A stretch of DNA of 6,090 bases, taken from positions 1 through 6,090 of the forward strand of contig CAYRZU010000125.1 in assembly GCA_964428895.1 (NCBI GenBank), written 5' to 3'. Positions 1 through 5,616 of the stretch are shown here, in pieces; the stretch's first letter is position 1, and every line of letters begins with the position of its first letter. The DNA is from HyVt-337 sp964428895. GTDB lineage: Bacteria; Planctomycetota; Phycisphaerae; SM23-33. The notes under the pieces were generated by a model, which ran no database searches, had not been told where the DNA came from, and saw only the letters and a program-made list of their open reading frames with translations. A program made the position numbers and the translations under genes.

Positions 1-424
1 TGCCGCGCATGAAGATCGTCCGCTCGAAGAACCCGTAGCACATGCCGCAGTGGCGAAAGGCGGTGCAGGCCTCGTAGTTTGCCTTCAGGCGATCCCAGTC
101 GGCCAAAGATTCCGCTTCCGGCCAATCGAAGCCGTCCAGCGTGGGCTCGGGCATGGCGATTCGCTCGACGTGCATGATGTTCCCGCCGCGGTAGTCGTAG
201 CCGAAGGGACTCCGCGTTAGGCCGTTGTCTAGCGTACGTCCGCCGGCCTCGCCCGCCCAGTGGCCGCCGTCGAGGTAGTTGACCAGCCGGTCGGACCACT
301 CCGGCCCGCCGTAATGGGCGTCCAGACGCTCGCGCACGTTGGGATCGATCCACAGGTGATACGGAACCGGACGAATCTCTTCGAAACCGAACACCTTCTC
401 TTTGACGATCTCACGAGGGGTCAT
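1..424 (-). CDS. URO-D superfamily (uroporphyrinogen decarboxylase-like) protein, N-terminal part
   Basis: The frame opens with ATG at 424-422 and stays open to the left edge, giving the first 141 residues (MTPREIVKEKVFGFEEIRPV...). An AAGGAG Shine-Dalgarno sits 6 bases before the ATG and fixes the start. The segment around residues 120-141, with AFRHCGMCYGFFERTIFMRG at the edge, matches the pattern (hydrophobic, FER, then LRG/MRG) seen in the many URO-D-fold proteins of Planctomycetota and Verrucomicrobia. That superfamily includes heme-pathway decarboxylases and corrinoid methyltransferase partners (MtaA/CmuA type). These environmental paralogs are usually not the true HemE, and the catalytic region lies outside the window, so the reaction cannot be named. 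The gene is divergent from the operon starting at 514, with an 89-bp spacer. The fold call is fairly sure; the function is not. Confidence 0.75.
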   Translation of the reverse strand, partial: MTPREIVKEKVFGFEEIRPVPYHLWIDPNVRERLDAHYGGPEWSDRLVNYLDGGHWAGEAGGRTLDNGLTRSPFGYDYRGGNIMHVERIAMPEPTLDGFDWPEAESLADWDRLKANYEACTAFRHCGMCYGFFERTIFMRG

Positions 425-513
425 GAATCACTCCTTCAGAAGTCGCAGCGAATGCGATACTCTACTGTCCGGGCCGTCGCCGGTCCAGACGCCTCTAGGC
501 GAGGGGATGCACA
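425..513. promoter_or_regulatory. Divergent promoter spacer with possible extended -10
   Basis: This 89-bp gap separates two divergent starts and must hold promoters for both. On the plus strand GATACT at 456-461 is preceded by TG plus one base, which resembles an extended -10 element. No convincing -35 box stands 17 bp upstream. The Shine-Dalgarno sites for the two genes lie at the outer ends (GAGGGG at 501-506 for the plus gene; AAGGAG on the minus strand, about 431-436). I could not pick a minus-strand promoter. Confidence 0.3.
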
Positions 514-1038
514 ATGGAACAGGTTACGATCAATCGGGCGCCGGTGCTGACGTTGTGGGGGGCGGTGGTGGCGGAGCGGCTGGGCTTTGATTACGACGCG
601 GCGCTGACCATGGGCAAATGCCTGGCCGGGCTGAACGCCCAATCCAAGGGCCGCATGCTGGGCATCTACGGCCCGCCGAAGCAACGCGAGCCCGGCGGCC
701 CGCCTAAGAAGGTCGGCCTGGGCGAGCACTTCTGGATCGAACTGTGCGGCCGCGGGCTGCCCTGTCAGAGCACCGACGACGGCATCCGGGCCGTCGTCAA
801 GGACAAGCCCATCGACCCCGCGGCCGTCGAGAAATACCTGTCCACCAAGTTCGGCGACGACCTGGAACGCGTCCGCGACGCCATGGTGGAACTGGCCACC
901 AACTGCGAGCCGGACGACCTCGCCGCCAAGGCCTATCGCTTCTACGAGCAGTTTCGCCCCGACATCCCTCCCGGCCGAAAAGGCTGGGGCGCCAAAGGCG
1001 CACTCGACCTGGATCTGATTCGATCGCTGGGCGAATAA
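514..1038 (+). CDS. Conserved protein of unknown function, 174 aa
   Basis: The ATG at 514 follows GAGGGG (501-506) at 7-base spacing. The protein is soluble, with no signal peptide or membrane segment. The N-terminus, TINRAPVLTLWGAVVAERLGF (residues 5-25), leads into a helical stretch with LTMGKCLAGLNAQSKGR (31-47). Next come a basic and proline/glycine-rich linker (about 52-68), a DDGIRAV..KDKPIDPAAVEKYL segment (88-109), and a C-terminal RPDIP.GRKGWGAKGALDLDLI block (148-169). I recognise this overall pattern from conserved hypothetical proteins of many bacteria but know no established function for it, so none is assigned. It is the first gene of a probable operon: the DinB-like gene starts 19 bp after its stop, behind a strong Shine-Dalgarno. 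The small, charged, helical make-up could suit nucleic-acid or partner binding, but that is speculation. Confidence 0.85.
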   Translation: MEQVTINRAPVLTLWGAVVAERLGFDYDAALTMGKCLAGLNAQSKGRMLGIYGPPKQREPGGPPKKVGLGEHFWIELCGRGLPCQSTDDGIRAVVKDKPIDPAAVEKYLSTKFGDDLERVRDAMVELATNCEPDDLAAKAYRFYEQFRPDIPPGRKGWGAKGALDLDLIRSLGE

Positions 1039-1057
1039 GCGGCGTAAAGGAGACACC

Positions 1058-1621
1058 ATGGGTATCGGCAACGACTACGCTGATGCGGCCCGGCAGACGG
1101 ACCTGAAACGAGCGATCTTCATCGGCCTGGATGAGGCGATGACGGCTCTAGAGGAATCGTTCTACGATCTGACGGACGAGCAGGTCTGGGGATTCACGTT
1201 CCCGGATCGTCACAACATCACCACCATGGTGATGCACTGCCTGGAGAACCTGGACGCTTACATCTGCGAGTACCAGGCCGGCCAGAAGGTGCTGGCGCAC
1301 GAGCCGCGGTTCAACGTATGGGCGTTCAGCCCGGCGGAGGTGCGGGACGCGATGACAGACTTGCCGACGGCGGCAGACATGCGCAAGCGACTCCACAAAG
1401 TGCGCGAGACGGGCATGGCGGCCCTTGAATCCGCCGGCGAGGCCGACCTGCTCGGCCCGCGCCACTGCCACAGCGAATGGCTCGAGGCCGGCAAGACCGC
1501 CGCCGACGCCTACATGCGAACCATCATGCACACCATGTCCCACGTGCGCCAGATCTGGCTGATGCGCGGCGCGATGGGCTTAGTCGACACTGACGGCTGG
1601 CCCGAGCAGCATTGGGCGTGA
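1058..1621 (+). CDS. DinB-superfamily (DinB/YfiT-like) putative metal-dependent protein
   Basis: This 187-aa protein starts at the ATG at 1058, with AAAGGAG (1046-1052) 5 bases upstream. It has the layout of the DinB/YfiT four-helix bundle. An N-terminal helix (about 15-36) is followed by a helix carrying the first putative metal ligand, His60, in MHCLENLDAYI. The last helix carries a His-x3-His pair, His158 and His162, in HTMSHVRQIWLMRG. Three histidines in these positions form the divalent-metal site in this superfamily, so the site looks intact. Length is slightly above the usual 150-170 aa. Family members include thiol-dependent S-transferases (maleylpyruvate isomerase, mycothiol and bacillithiol transferases) and many uncharacterised stress proteins; the substrate cannot be told here. 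The C-terminal WPEQHWA tail is tryptophan-rich. It probably forms an operon with the genes at 514 and 1661. Confidence 0.85.
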   Translation: MGIGNDYADAARQTDLKRAIFIGLDEAMTALEESFYDLTDEQVWGFTFPDRHNITTMVMHCLENLDAYICEYQAGQKVLAHEPRFNVWAFSPAEVRDAMTDLPTAADMRKRLHKVRETGMAALESAGEADLLGPRHCHSEWLEAGKTAADAYMRTIMHTMSHVRQIWLMRGAMGLVDTDGWPEQHWA

Positions 1622-1630
1622 ACCGATGTC

Positions 1631-1658
1631 GGATTGCGGAATGTGGAATAGCGGATCC
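1631..1658. repeat. Degenerate GGA(A/T)T heptamer run
   Basis: The spacer between the DinB-like gene and the next gene consists of four successive GGA-led units: GGATTGC, GGAATGT, GGAATAGC and GGATCC. The period is 7 bases with one 8-base unit. It fills the place where a Shine-Dalgarno for the gene at 1661 would be expected. I recall similar GGAATNC heptamer runs in planctomycete intergenic DNA, but the run is too short to classify. Confidence 0.35.
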
Positions 1659-1660
1659 TC

Positions 1661-2539
1661 ATGACCTCAACGGAAGCCAGCTATCGAGTGGCGGCGGGGC
1701 TGTTGCGGTCGGATCGGCCGTTGACGTTGGCGGAAGTGGTCGAGACCACCGGCGTTCGGCGGGCGACTTGCCTGTCGGCGCTCGATGCGCTGGAAGAGGC
1801 CGGGGATGTTCGGTGCGGCGAACTGATCCCCGGCGAGCCCGGCCCGCAGTATGCGTGGCGTGAGCTGCCGCCCGAGGATTCCTCCCGCCGCATCCCGCCC
1901 GGGCTGAACAGTGAGTTGGTGAAACGGTTCAATCACTTCGTGGTCAACGACTACAAGCCGCCCGCCGGCAAGAAGCACTTGGTGTTCTTTCAGTGCTCTG
2001 TGCGAAGGCCTTTCTCGACCTCGCCGTCGCAGGCATCGATGCGACGAGCGGTGCAGATGGCGACGGGCTACGACCCGTCCCCACGGAACGATTTCGACAA
2101 GTGCCCGGTCCACGTGGTGGTCCTGGCCAGCCTCGTCGGCCCCGTGCCCTACGACCTGGAAGAACTCTACCCCGCCACCGTCAGCTTCGCCGGCGTGGGC
2201 CATTTCAGCGACAGTGACTACGCGCTCGTCCGCCCCATCCTGGCCGAACGCATGGCCGCGTATATCAAGAAGAACAAACGTCGCAAGACCTACGCCACCT
2301 TCACCTCAGGCCGCTACGGCGAAGTCATGGCCGACGCCGCCGAAATCGCCGGCGTCGACATGGCTATCTTCCCCGACCCCGCCGGCCCGCGGGTGATCCG
2401 AATGGGCGACTCCAAGCCCCGCGCCTACTGGCAGAAGTACTGGATCCAGCTCTGCTTAGAACTAGCTGACCAACTCGGCCCCACCGCCACGAAGGCCACG
2501 CTCAGGCGTCTGGCCGATCACAACGTTGTGCACGAGTGA
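1661..2539 (+). CDS. Winged-helix protein fused to an ArcS-like (DUF5591-type) domain
   Basis: This is a 292-aa soluble protein. Residues 5-67 look like a winged helix-turn-helix: LTLAEVVETTGVRRATCLSAL is the HTH, then a third helix, then the wing ending QYAW. Residues 83-204 resemble the DUF5591 core of archaeosine synthase ArcS (TgtA2): a lead-in helix (NSELVKRFNHFVVNDYKP), the strand HLVFF, then residues 111-124, QCSVRRPFSTSPSQ. This matches the spacing of the ArcS motif PCx3KPYx2Sx2H, but with Q, R, F and Q at the P, K, Y and final H positions. Then follow VVLASLVGPVPYDLEELYPA (153-172) and a helix to 204, like the ArcS 'VP.ELE..YPA' block. The transglycosylase-like and PUA domains of ArcS are absent. 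A TAG in frame at 1649-1651 makes ATG 1661 the first possible methionine; no good Shine-Dalgarno precedes it. Molecular role unknown; RNA/nucleobase modification or regulation are both possible. The similarity is judged by eye. Confidence 0.65.
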   Translation: MTSTEASYRVAAGLLRSDRPLTLAEVVETTGVRRATCLSALDALEEAGDVRCGELIPGEPGPQYAWRELPPEDSSRRIPPGLNSELVKRFNHFVVNDYKPPAGKKHLVFFQCSVRRPFSTSPSQASMRRAVQMATGYDPSPRNDFDKCPVHVVVLASLVGPVPYDLEELYPATVSFAGVGHFSDSDYALVRPILAERMAAYIKKNKRRKTYATFTSGRYGEVMADAAEIAGVDMAIFPDPAGPRVIRMGDSKPRAYWQKYWIQLCLELADQLGPTATKATLRRLADHNVVHE

Positions 2540-2551
2540 CTGACGAGACAG

Positions 2552-2575
2552 CATGCCCACGCAAGCGTGGGCATG
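2552..2575. repeat. Perfect 11-2-11 palindrome between convergent genes (possible bidirectional terminator)
   Basis: The arms CATGCCCACGC (2552-2562) and GCGTGGGCATG (2565-2575) are perfect inverted copies separated by AA. The palindrome begins 12 bp after the stop of the ArcS-like gene and lies 18 bp from the stop of the minus-strand gene at 2593. That position fits a bidirectional transcription stop, but there is no T-run on either side. It also resembles a dispersed REP-like palindrome that I recall from planctomycete genomes. Confidence 0.55.
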
Positions 2576-2592
2576 GCACCGGGCGAGCCCCT

Positions 2593-2859
2593 CTACCAGA
2601 TGCCCTGCTGCTTCATCGCCGCCACGACCCGCTCGGGATGGATGGTCAAGTAGCGTCTGGCGGCCACCGGCTGGGAGACGATGTGCTTTCCCTCGATGCC
2701 GACGAAGTGGTCCTTCACGTACTGCCAATGGCCGCACTCGATTCTCTCGCGAAGCATGTAAACGACATCAGCATCAATCCCCTGGGCCCGGATCTCGTCG
2801 GGACAGCGCGTGTCCGCGACCCGCATCTTGATGAACCTGCGCTGGATCTCGTCAGCCAT
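2593..2859 (-). CDS. Small protein of unknown function, 88 aa
   Basis: The minus-strand frame starts at ATG 2859-2857 (MADEIQRRFIKMRV...) and ends at TAG 2595-2593. The start overlaps the stop of the upstream gene by 8 bases, and AAGGGA lies 6 bases before it, so translation is probably coupled. The same frame is open further upstream (Met codons at residues MQSEL and MRSEL), but those would overlap the upstream gene deeply and lack this Shine-Dalgarno. The protein is basic, with an N-terminal helix, a middle part YMLRERIECGHWQYVKDHF, and a C-terminal RRYLTIHPERVVAAMKQQGIW. There is no signal peptide or membrane segment. I do not recognise a family. It ends 17 bp from the palindrome at 2552-2575. 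Confidence 0.65.
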   Translation of the reverse strand: MADEIQRRFIKMRVADTRCPDEIRAQGIDADVVYMLRERIECGHWQYVKDHFVGIEGKHIVSQPVAARRYLTIHPERVVAAMKQQGIW

Positions 2860-3904
2860 CTTCGTTCCCTTCAAAGACGCAACACGCCGCGCAACCTCGT
2901 CCCTTTGCCTCGTGGACCAGCCGCCACCCGCCAATTCGCTCTGCATTGAAGAAGTCCTCAACGAGCGCCTTCTTGCGATCCGATGGTGCGCCGATGGCTT
3001 CGTGGATCCTATGGCCCCCCGGGGTTCTTGGGGAGGCCCCTTCGGTCCAAGCTCTGACCTCATCAGCTGCCTGGGTGAGCCAGTCTGCAGCGTGGTACTT
3101 GTCTCTATCGTCGCTGGGCGGGACGTTGCCGCGCCACTTCAGAGCGCCGATGCTGGTGATTTGAATATCCAGATAGCGGGCATACCTGTGCATGCACGGC
3201 GGCTGGCTTCCGGTCAGTATCCCCCGAACCAACTCCTCGGCGTCCTCGGACGAGGAGGCCATGGCGTCCCGGGCCCGTTGCGTGAGGTGCTCCATGGTCG
3301 CAGCCATGGCCTCCTTTAGCCAAGATACGCGGTCGTCATCAGTCGGCGCGTGGCCCGTGGCATAGTCCCTTCCACCATGGCTGTACCAATCTGTGAAGTC
3401 TGGGTAAGGCGTTCGGTCAGGGGAGGTCTCTCCCCCGAGCTTGGCTAAACTGGTGTAGTTCCATAGGTCGTCGATGAGCTTGAGCAGAAACAGCTCGCAC
3501 AGCGGTACCTTCCCGGGGCCGCGGTCGCCAAGCCACTGGGCGATGCGAATGACCAACTTCCCATCAACACCAGCCGGCGCCGGACGGGAACATCCAAGCC
3601 ACTTCTGAACGCCGACAACGTAGGTGTTGATCTCTATCCAGCGAGCGGGGGACACTTGGCCGCAGAGGAACTGGCTGGTGGGCTTCTCCCGGCCTATGGC
3701 GTGACAGACCTCCAGGAAATCACGCTCGTACTCGTTCTCATACCAACAGAACAGGGACGCCTGAGCCATGACGGCCAGCGTCTCGGAACTGACTGGGCCG
3801 AAGCGCTTCTCGAATCGACGAACACGCTCGGCCAAGACATCTTCCGTGGCCAGCATATCCCGGGCAAGCTCCGTCATCGGCACGATCTGCTGGTAGGCGT
3901 CCAT
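2852..3904 (-). CDS. Protein of unknown function, 350 aa
   Basis: The start chosen is ATG 3904-3902 (MDAYQQIVPMTELARDM...), preceded by AAGGGAG about 6 bases upstream. The open frame extends 28 codons further to 3988, but that stretch is cysteine-rich, lacks a Shine-Dalgarno and is unlikely to be translated. The product is soluble and mostly helical. Residues 10-70 form a charged helical N-terminus (ELARDMLATEDVLAERVRRFEKRFG). The middle has many Trp and Tyr residues, including WYSHGGRDYATGHAPTDDD, and the end has a small cysteine cluster (Cys338, Cys341, Cys342) just before the stop. No catalytic motif, helix-turn-helix or transmembrane segment stands out, and I do not recognise a family. 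It is followed by the 88-aa gene with an 8-base overlap, so the two are very likely one transcript. By eye the gene is less GC-biased than its neighbours, which would fit accessory DNA. Confidence 0.7.
   Translation of the reverse strand: MDAYQQIVPMTELARDMLATEDVLAERVRRFEKRFGPVSSETLAVMAQASLFCWYENEYERDFLEVCHAIGREKPTSQFLCGQVSPARWIEINTYVVGVQKWLGCSRPAPAGVDGKLVIRIAQWLGDRGPGKVPLCELFLLKLIDDLWNYTSLAKLGGETSPDRTPYPDFTDWYSHGGRDYATGHAPTDDDRVSWLKEAMAATMEHLTQRARDAMASSSEDAEELVRGILTGSQPPCMHRYARYLDIQITSIGALKWRGNVPPSDDRDKYHAADWLTQAADEVRAWTEGASPRTPGGHRIHEAIGAPSDRKKALVEDFFNAERIGGWRLVHEAKGRGCAACCVFEGNEDG
3253..3315. repeat. 13-bp perfect inverted repeat inside the 350-aa gene
   Basis: AGGAGGCCATGGC (3253-3265) and GCCATGGCCTCCT (3303-3315) are exact inverse complements separated by 37 bp. 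A third CCATGG lies between them at 3292-3297. A smaller palindrome, TCCTCG-GA-CGAGGA (3243-3256), abuts the left arm. All of it is within coding sequence, in the part of the gene encoding an alanine/methionine-rich helix, so the reading frame remains intact. Confidence 0.5.
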
Positions 3905-4061
3905 CGAACTCCCTTCAGTGAGCGTAGCGTGAGAACTCCCCCAGCACCACGTCACTGTCCCGCAACGCTGCAGCCCTACCTTACACACTCCTCCCCCCTT
4001 CGTGATAGTCCGTTTGTGAGTTCCACCAGGCGGCGGAGCCTCTTACAATGCTCCGCAACTC
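3905..4061. promoter_or_regulatory. Divergent spacer; possible -10 for the transporter gene
   Basis: This 157-bp gap lies between the minus-strand 350-aa gene and the plus-strand transporter. On the plus strand TACAAT (4044-4049) is one base from the -10 consensus, with only a poor -35 (TTCCAC, 4021-4026) at 17-bp spacing. It sits in the loop of an inverted repeat, GCGGAG (4033-4038) and CTCCGC (4051-4056). Transcription from this box would begin near 4056, only about 6 bases before the start codon. I found no convincing promoter for the minus-strand genes. Confidence 0.25.
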
Positions 4062-5360
4062 ATGGACGATACGCTTCGCACACAAGTGAGGGCCGCCCGG
4101 AAGAACTTCGCCGCGATGGCGAGCGCCTATTCGTTGGGGGTCTTCAACGACAACTTCTATCGGCGGACGGTGGTGGTGCTCGCGATCACCGGCAGCGTGA
4201 TCGCCGAGGGGTGGGTGCTGGCGATCTTCACGCTACCCTACGTGCTGCTGGCGTGGCTGGCCGGGTGGCTGGCCGACCGGTACCCCAAGCATCATGTGGT
4301 GGTGCTGGCCAAGGCGTTGGAGATCGTGGCGATGTCGTTGGGGGCGGCCGGATTGCTGCTAGGGAATTGGCCGCTGCTGTTGGCAATGGTGTTTCTGATG
4401 GCGTTGCAGTCTTGCCTATTTGGGCCGGCGCTGAATGGGTCTATCCCTGAGCTCTATCCGGCGGAGTACGTGCATCGGGCCAACTCGCTTCTCAACGCGG
4501 CGGTTCGGCCGATGATTCTGGCCGGCTACGTGCTGGGCGGCATTGCCCTGGCGGCGAAGGGCGACAACATCGCGGGCATTGAGCTTGCCCGCTGGGTCGC
4601 AGCCGTGGCGATTGTGGGTGTGTCGGTGGTGGGATTCATCGTGAGCCTTGGCGCGCCATCGCGGCCGGCTGCGGCGCCGCATTCGCGTTTCCCCAGGACC
4701 GGCCCGTGGCACACGATTCGTGAGCTTGTCTCACTCCGTAAGGATCGCTTGCTGGCGGTGGCTATCGCGGGCGACGTATTCATCTGGTGCGTGGGCTCGA
4801 TGCTGCTCTTGCTGATCGATGCGTTGGCGTTGCGTCAATACGGATGGTCGAAGACGACGGCCAGCGTGTTGATGGCGGCCCAACTGGTGGGGTTGGCGCT
4901 GGGGGGCGTGTTGAGCAACATCGTCGCCCACGGCGATCGGTGGCGCAAGGCCCTGCCGCCGGCGGCCGCCCTTCTGGGATTGACCTTGATCGGGCTGGGC
5001 TTCCTGCCCATGCTGCCGGCCGTCCAGGTTTCCCTGCCATTGGCGTGGATGGGCGTGTCGAGCCTGCCGCTGCCGATTGTTGTCTCCTTCGTTCTGCTGG
5101 GCCTCTCGGGCGTATTTGGTGGGATCTTCATGGTGCCGGTGGAGGCCTTCATTCAGGTCCGCGCGCCGGCCGAGAAGAAGGGCACGGTGTTGGCGTCCGT
5201 GGCGTTCTCGGTCTTCTTGGCGATGACCTTCACCGGTGCGTTGGACGTGGGGTTGCTCAAGCTGCTGACGCTGGCCAGCCACGTGATGGCGGTCGTCGGC
5301 GGGATCGCGTTGGTGGTGGCGATAGGGCTTTGGCGAGCACTAAAGACGGCGGGCGATTGA
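4062..5360 (+). CDS. Major facilitator transporter of the LplT/Aas type
   Basis: This 432-aa protein is strongly hydrophobic, with roughly twelve membrane segments in two halves split by a hydrophilic loop (about 197-229, containing SRPAAAPHSRFPRTG). The N-terminal SLGVFNDNFYRR (24-35), the motif A loop GWLADRYPK (68-76) between the second and third segments, and FGPALNGSIPELYPAEYVHR (120-139) followed by ANSLLNAA match the lysophospholipid transporter LplT and the transporter half of Aas-like proteins. LplT flips lysophospholipids across the inner membrane for reacylation, so that is the likely role, though other substrates are possible. No acyltransferase domain or neighbour is seen. An in-frame TGA at 4017-4019 and no alternative start codon make ATG 4062 the first usable one. 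It has no Shine-Dalgarno, and translation may be leaderless or use a very short leader. Confidence 0.85.
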   Translation: MDDTLRTQVRAARKNFAAMASAYSLGVFNDNFYRRTVVVLAITGSVIAEGWVLAIFTLPYVLLAWLAGWLADRYPKHHVVVLAKALEIVAMSLGAAGLLLGNWPLLLAMVFLMALQSCLFGPALNGSIPELYPAEYVHRANSLLNAAVRPMILAGYVLGGIALAAKGDNIAGIELARWVAAVAIVGVSVVGFIVSLGAPSRPAAAPHSRFPRTGPWHTIRELVSLRKDRLLAVAIAGDVFIWCVGSMLLLLIDALALRQYGWSKTTASVLMAAQLVGLALGGVLSNIVAHGDRWRKALPPAAALLGLTLIGLGFLPMLPAVQVSLPLAWMGVSSLPLPIVVSFVLLGLSGVFGGIFMVPVEAFIQVRAPAEKKGTVLASVAFSVFLAMTFTGALDVGLLKLLTLASHVMAVVGGIALVVAIGLWRALKTAGD

Positions 5361-5371
5361 TTGGGTCTCTT

Positions 5372-5395
5372 GCGCGAGCAACGAGTTGCTCGCGC
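5372..5395. repeat. Perfect 11-2-11 palindrome after the transporter gene (possible terminator)
   Basis: The arms GCGCGAGCAAC (5372-5382) and GTTGCTCGCGC (5385-5395) flank a GA centre. It starts 12 bp after the transporter stop, the same distance as the palindrome at 2552 from its upstream stop. There is no T-run after it. GTTGCTC recurs once more at 5404-5410. It could terminate the transporter transcript or be a dispersed REP-like element. Confidence 0.5.
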
Positions 5396-5428
5396 TACTG
5401 ATCGTTGCTCAATCTGACACTCCCGGCG

Positions 5429-5448
5429 CATCTGCGTTCATCTGTGTC
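5429..5448. repeat. Short 10-bp direct repeat
   Basis: CATCTGCGTT (5429-5438) is followed directly by CATCTGTGTC (5439-5448), two imperfect 10-bp copies. It resembles a CATCTGTGT-type phrase I recall from planctomycete intergenic DNA. No function is suggested. Confidence 0.3.
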
Positions 5449-5469
5449 TATCCCCTGTTCTTTGAGCGC

Positions 5470-5497
5470 AAAGAAAAACCCCGGGGGCTACCCGGGG
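5470..5497 (-). terminator. Rho-independent terminator of the rRNA operon
   Basis: Read on the minus strand, CCCCGGG (5497-5491), the loop TAGCC and CCCGGGG (5485-5479) form a perfect 7-bp GC stem. It is followed at once by TTTTTCTTT (5478-5470). It lies 12 bp beyond the 3' end of 5S rRNA and faces the convergent transporter gene. Confidence 0.9.
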
Positions 5498-5509
5498 CAT
5501 TTCATATAA

Positions 5510-5616
5510 GACGGCGCTGACCTACTCTCCCACTCTCGCAGTACCATCGGCTGCCAGGGCTTAACTACTGTGTTCGGAATGGGAACAGGTGTGGCCCCTG
5601 ACATATAGGCACCGTC
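5510..5616 (-). rRNA. rrf: 5S ribosomal RNA
   Basis: On the minus strand the sequence contains the 5S hallmarks CCACACCTGTTCCCATTCCG, then GAACACAGTAGTTAAGCCC, CCGATGGTACTGC and GGGAGAGTAGGTC. The ends were set by the terminal helix: GACGGTGC at the 5' end (5616-5609) pairs with GCGCCGTC at the 3' end (5517-5510) over 8 bp with one G-U pair. The length is about 107 nt, slightly short of the common 115-120. It follows 23S rRNA in the same transcript. Confidence 0.95.

Noticed and set aside
436..1071. Long minus-strand open frame of 211 codons opposite the gene at 514
   Set aside because: It mirrors the plus-strand gene, has the low-complexity composition of an antisense frame in GC-rich DNA, and lacks a sensible Shine-Dalgarno.
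1667..2203. Minus-strand open frame of 178 codons opposite the ArcS-like gene
   Set aside because: It is rich in His, Arg and Gly with no recognisable domain; the plus-strand frame has clear domain structure.
3010..3050. C-run and G-run region (CCCCCCGGGG and GGGGAGGCCCC)
   Set aside because: It lies inside the 350-aa gene, the possible stems are short and overlapping, and no T-run follows.
3905..3988. 28-residue N-terminal extension of the 350-aa protein
   Set aside because: It lacks a Shine-Dalgarno at its ATG, whereas the internal ATG at 3904 has a good one at proper spacing.
3656..4450. Plus-strand open frame of 264 codons spanning the divergent spacer
   Set aside because: It crosses the start regions of two better-supported genes, and its second half is Gly/Arg-rich shadow sequence of the transporter gene.
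4731..5282. Minus-strand open frame of 183 codons within the transporter gene
   Set aside because: It is Gln/Arg/His-rich, the usual antisense of a hydrophobic membrane protein.
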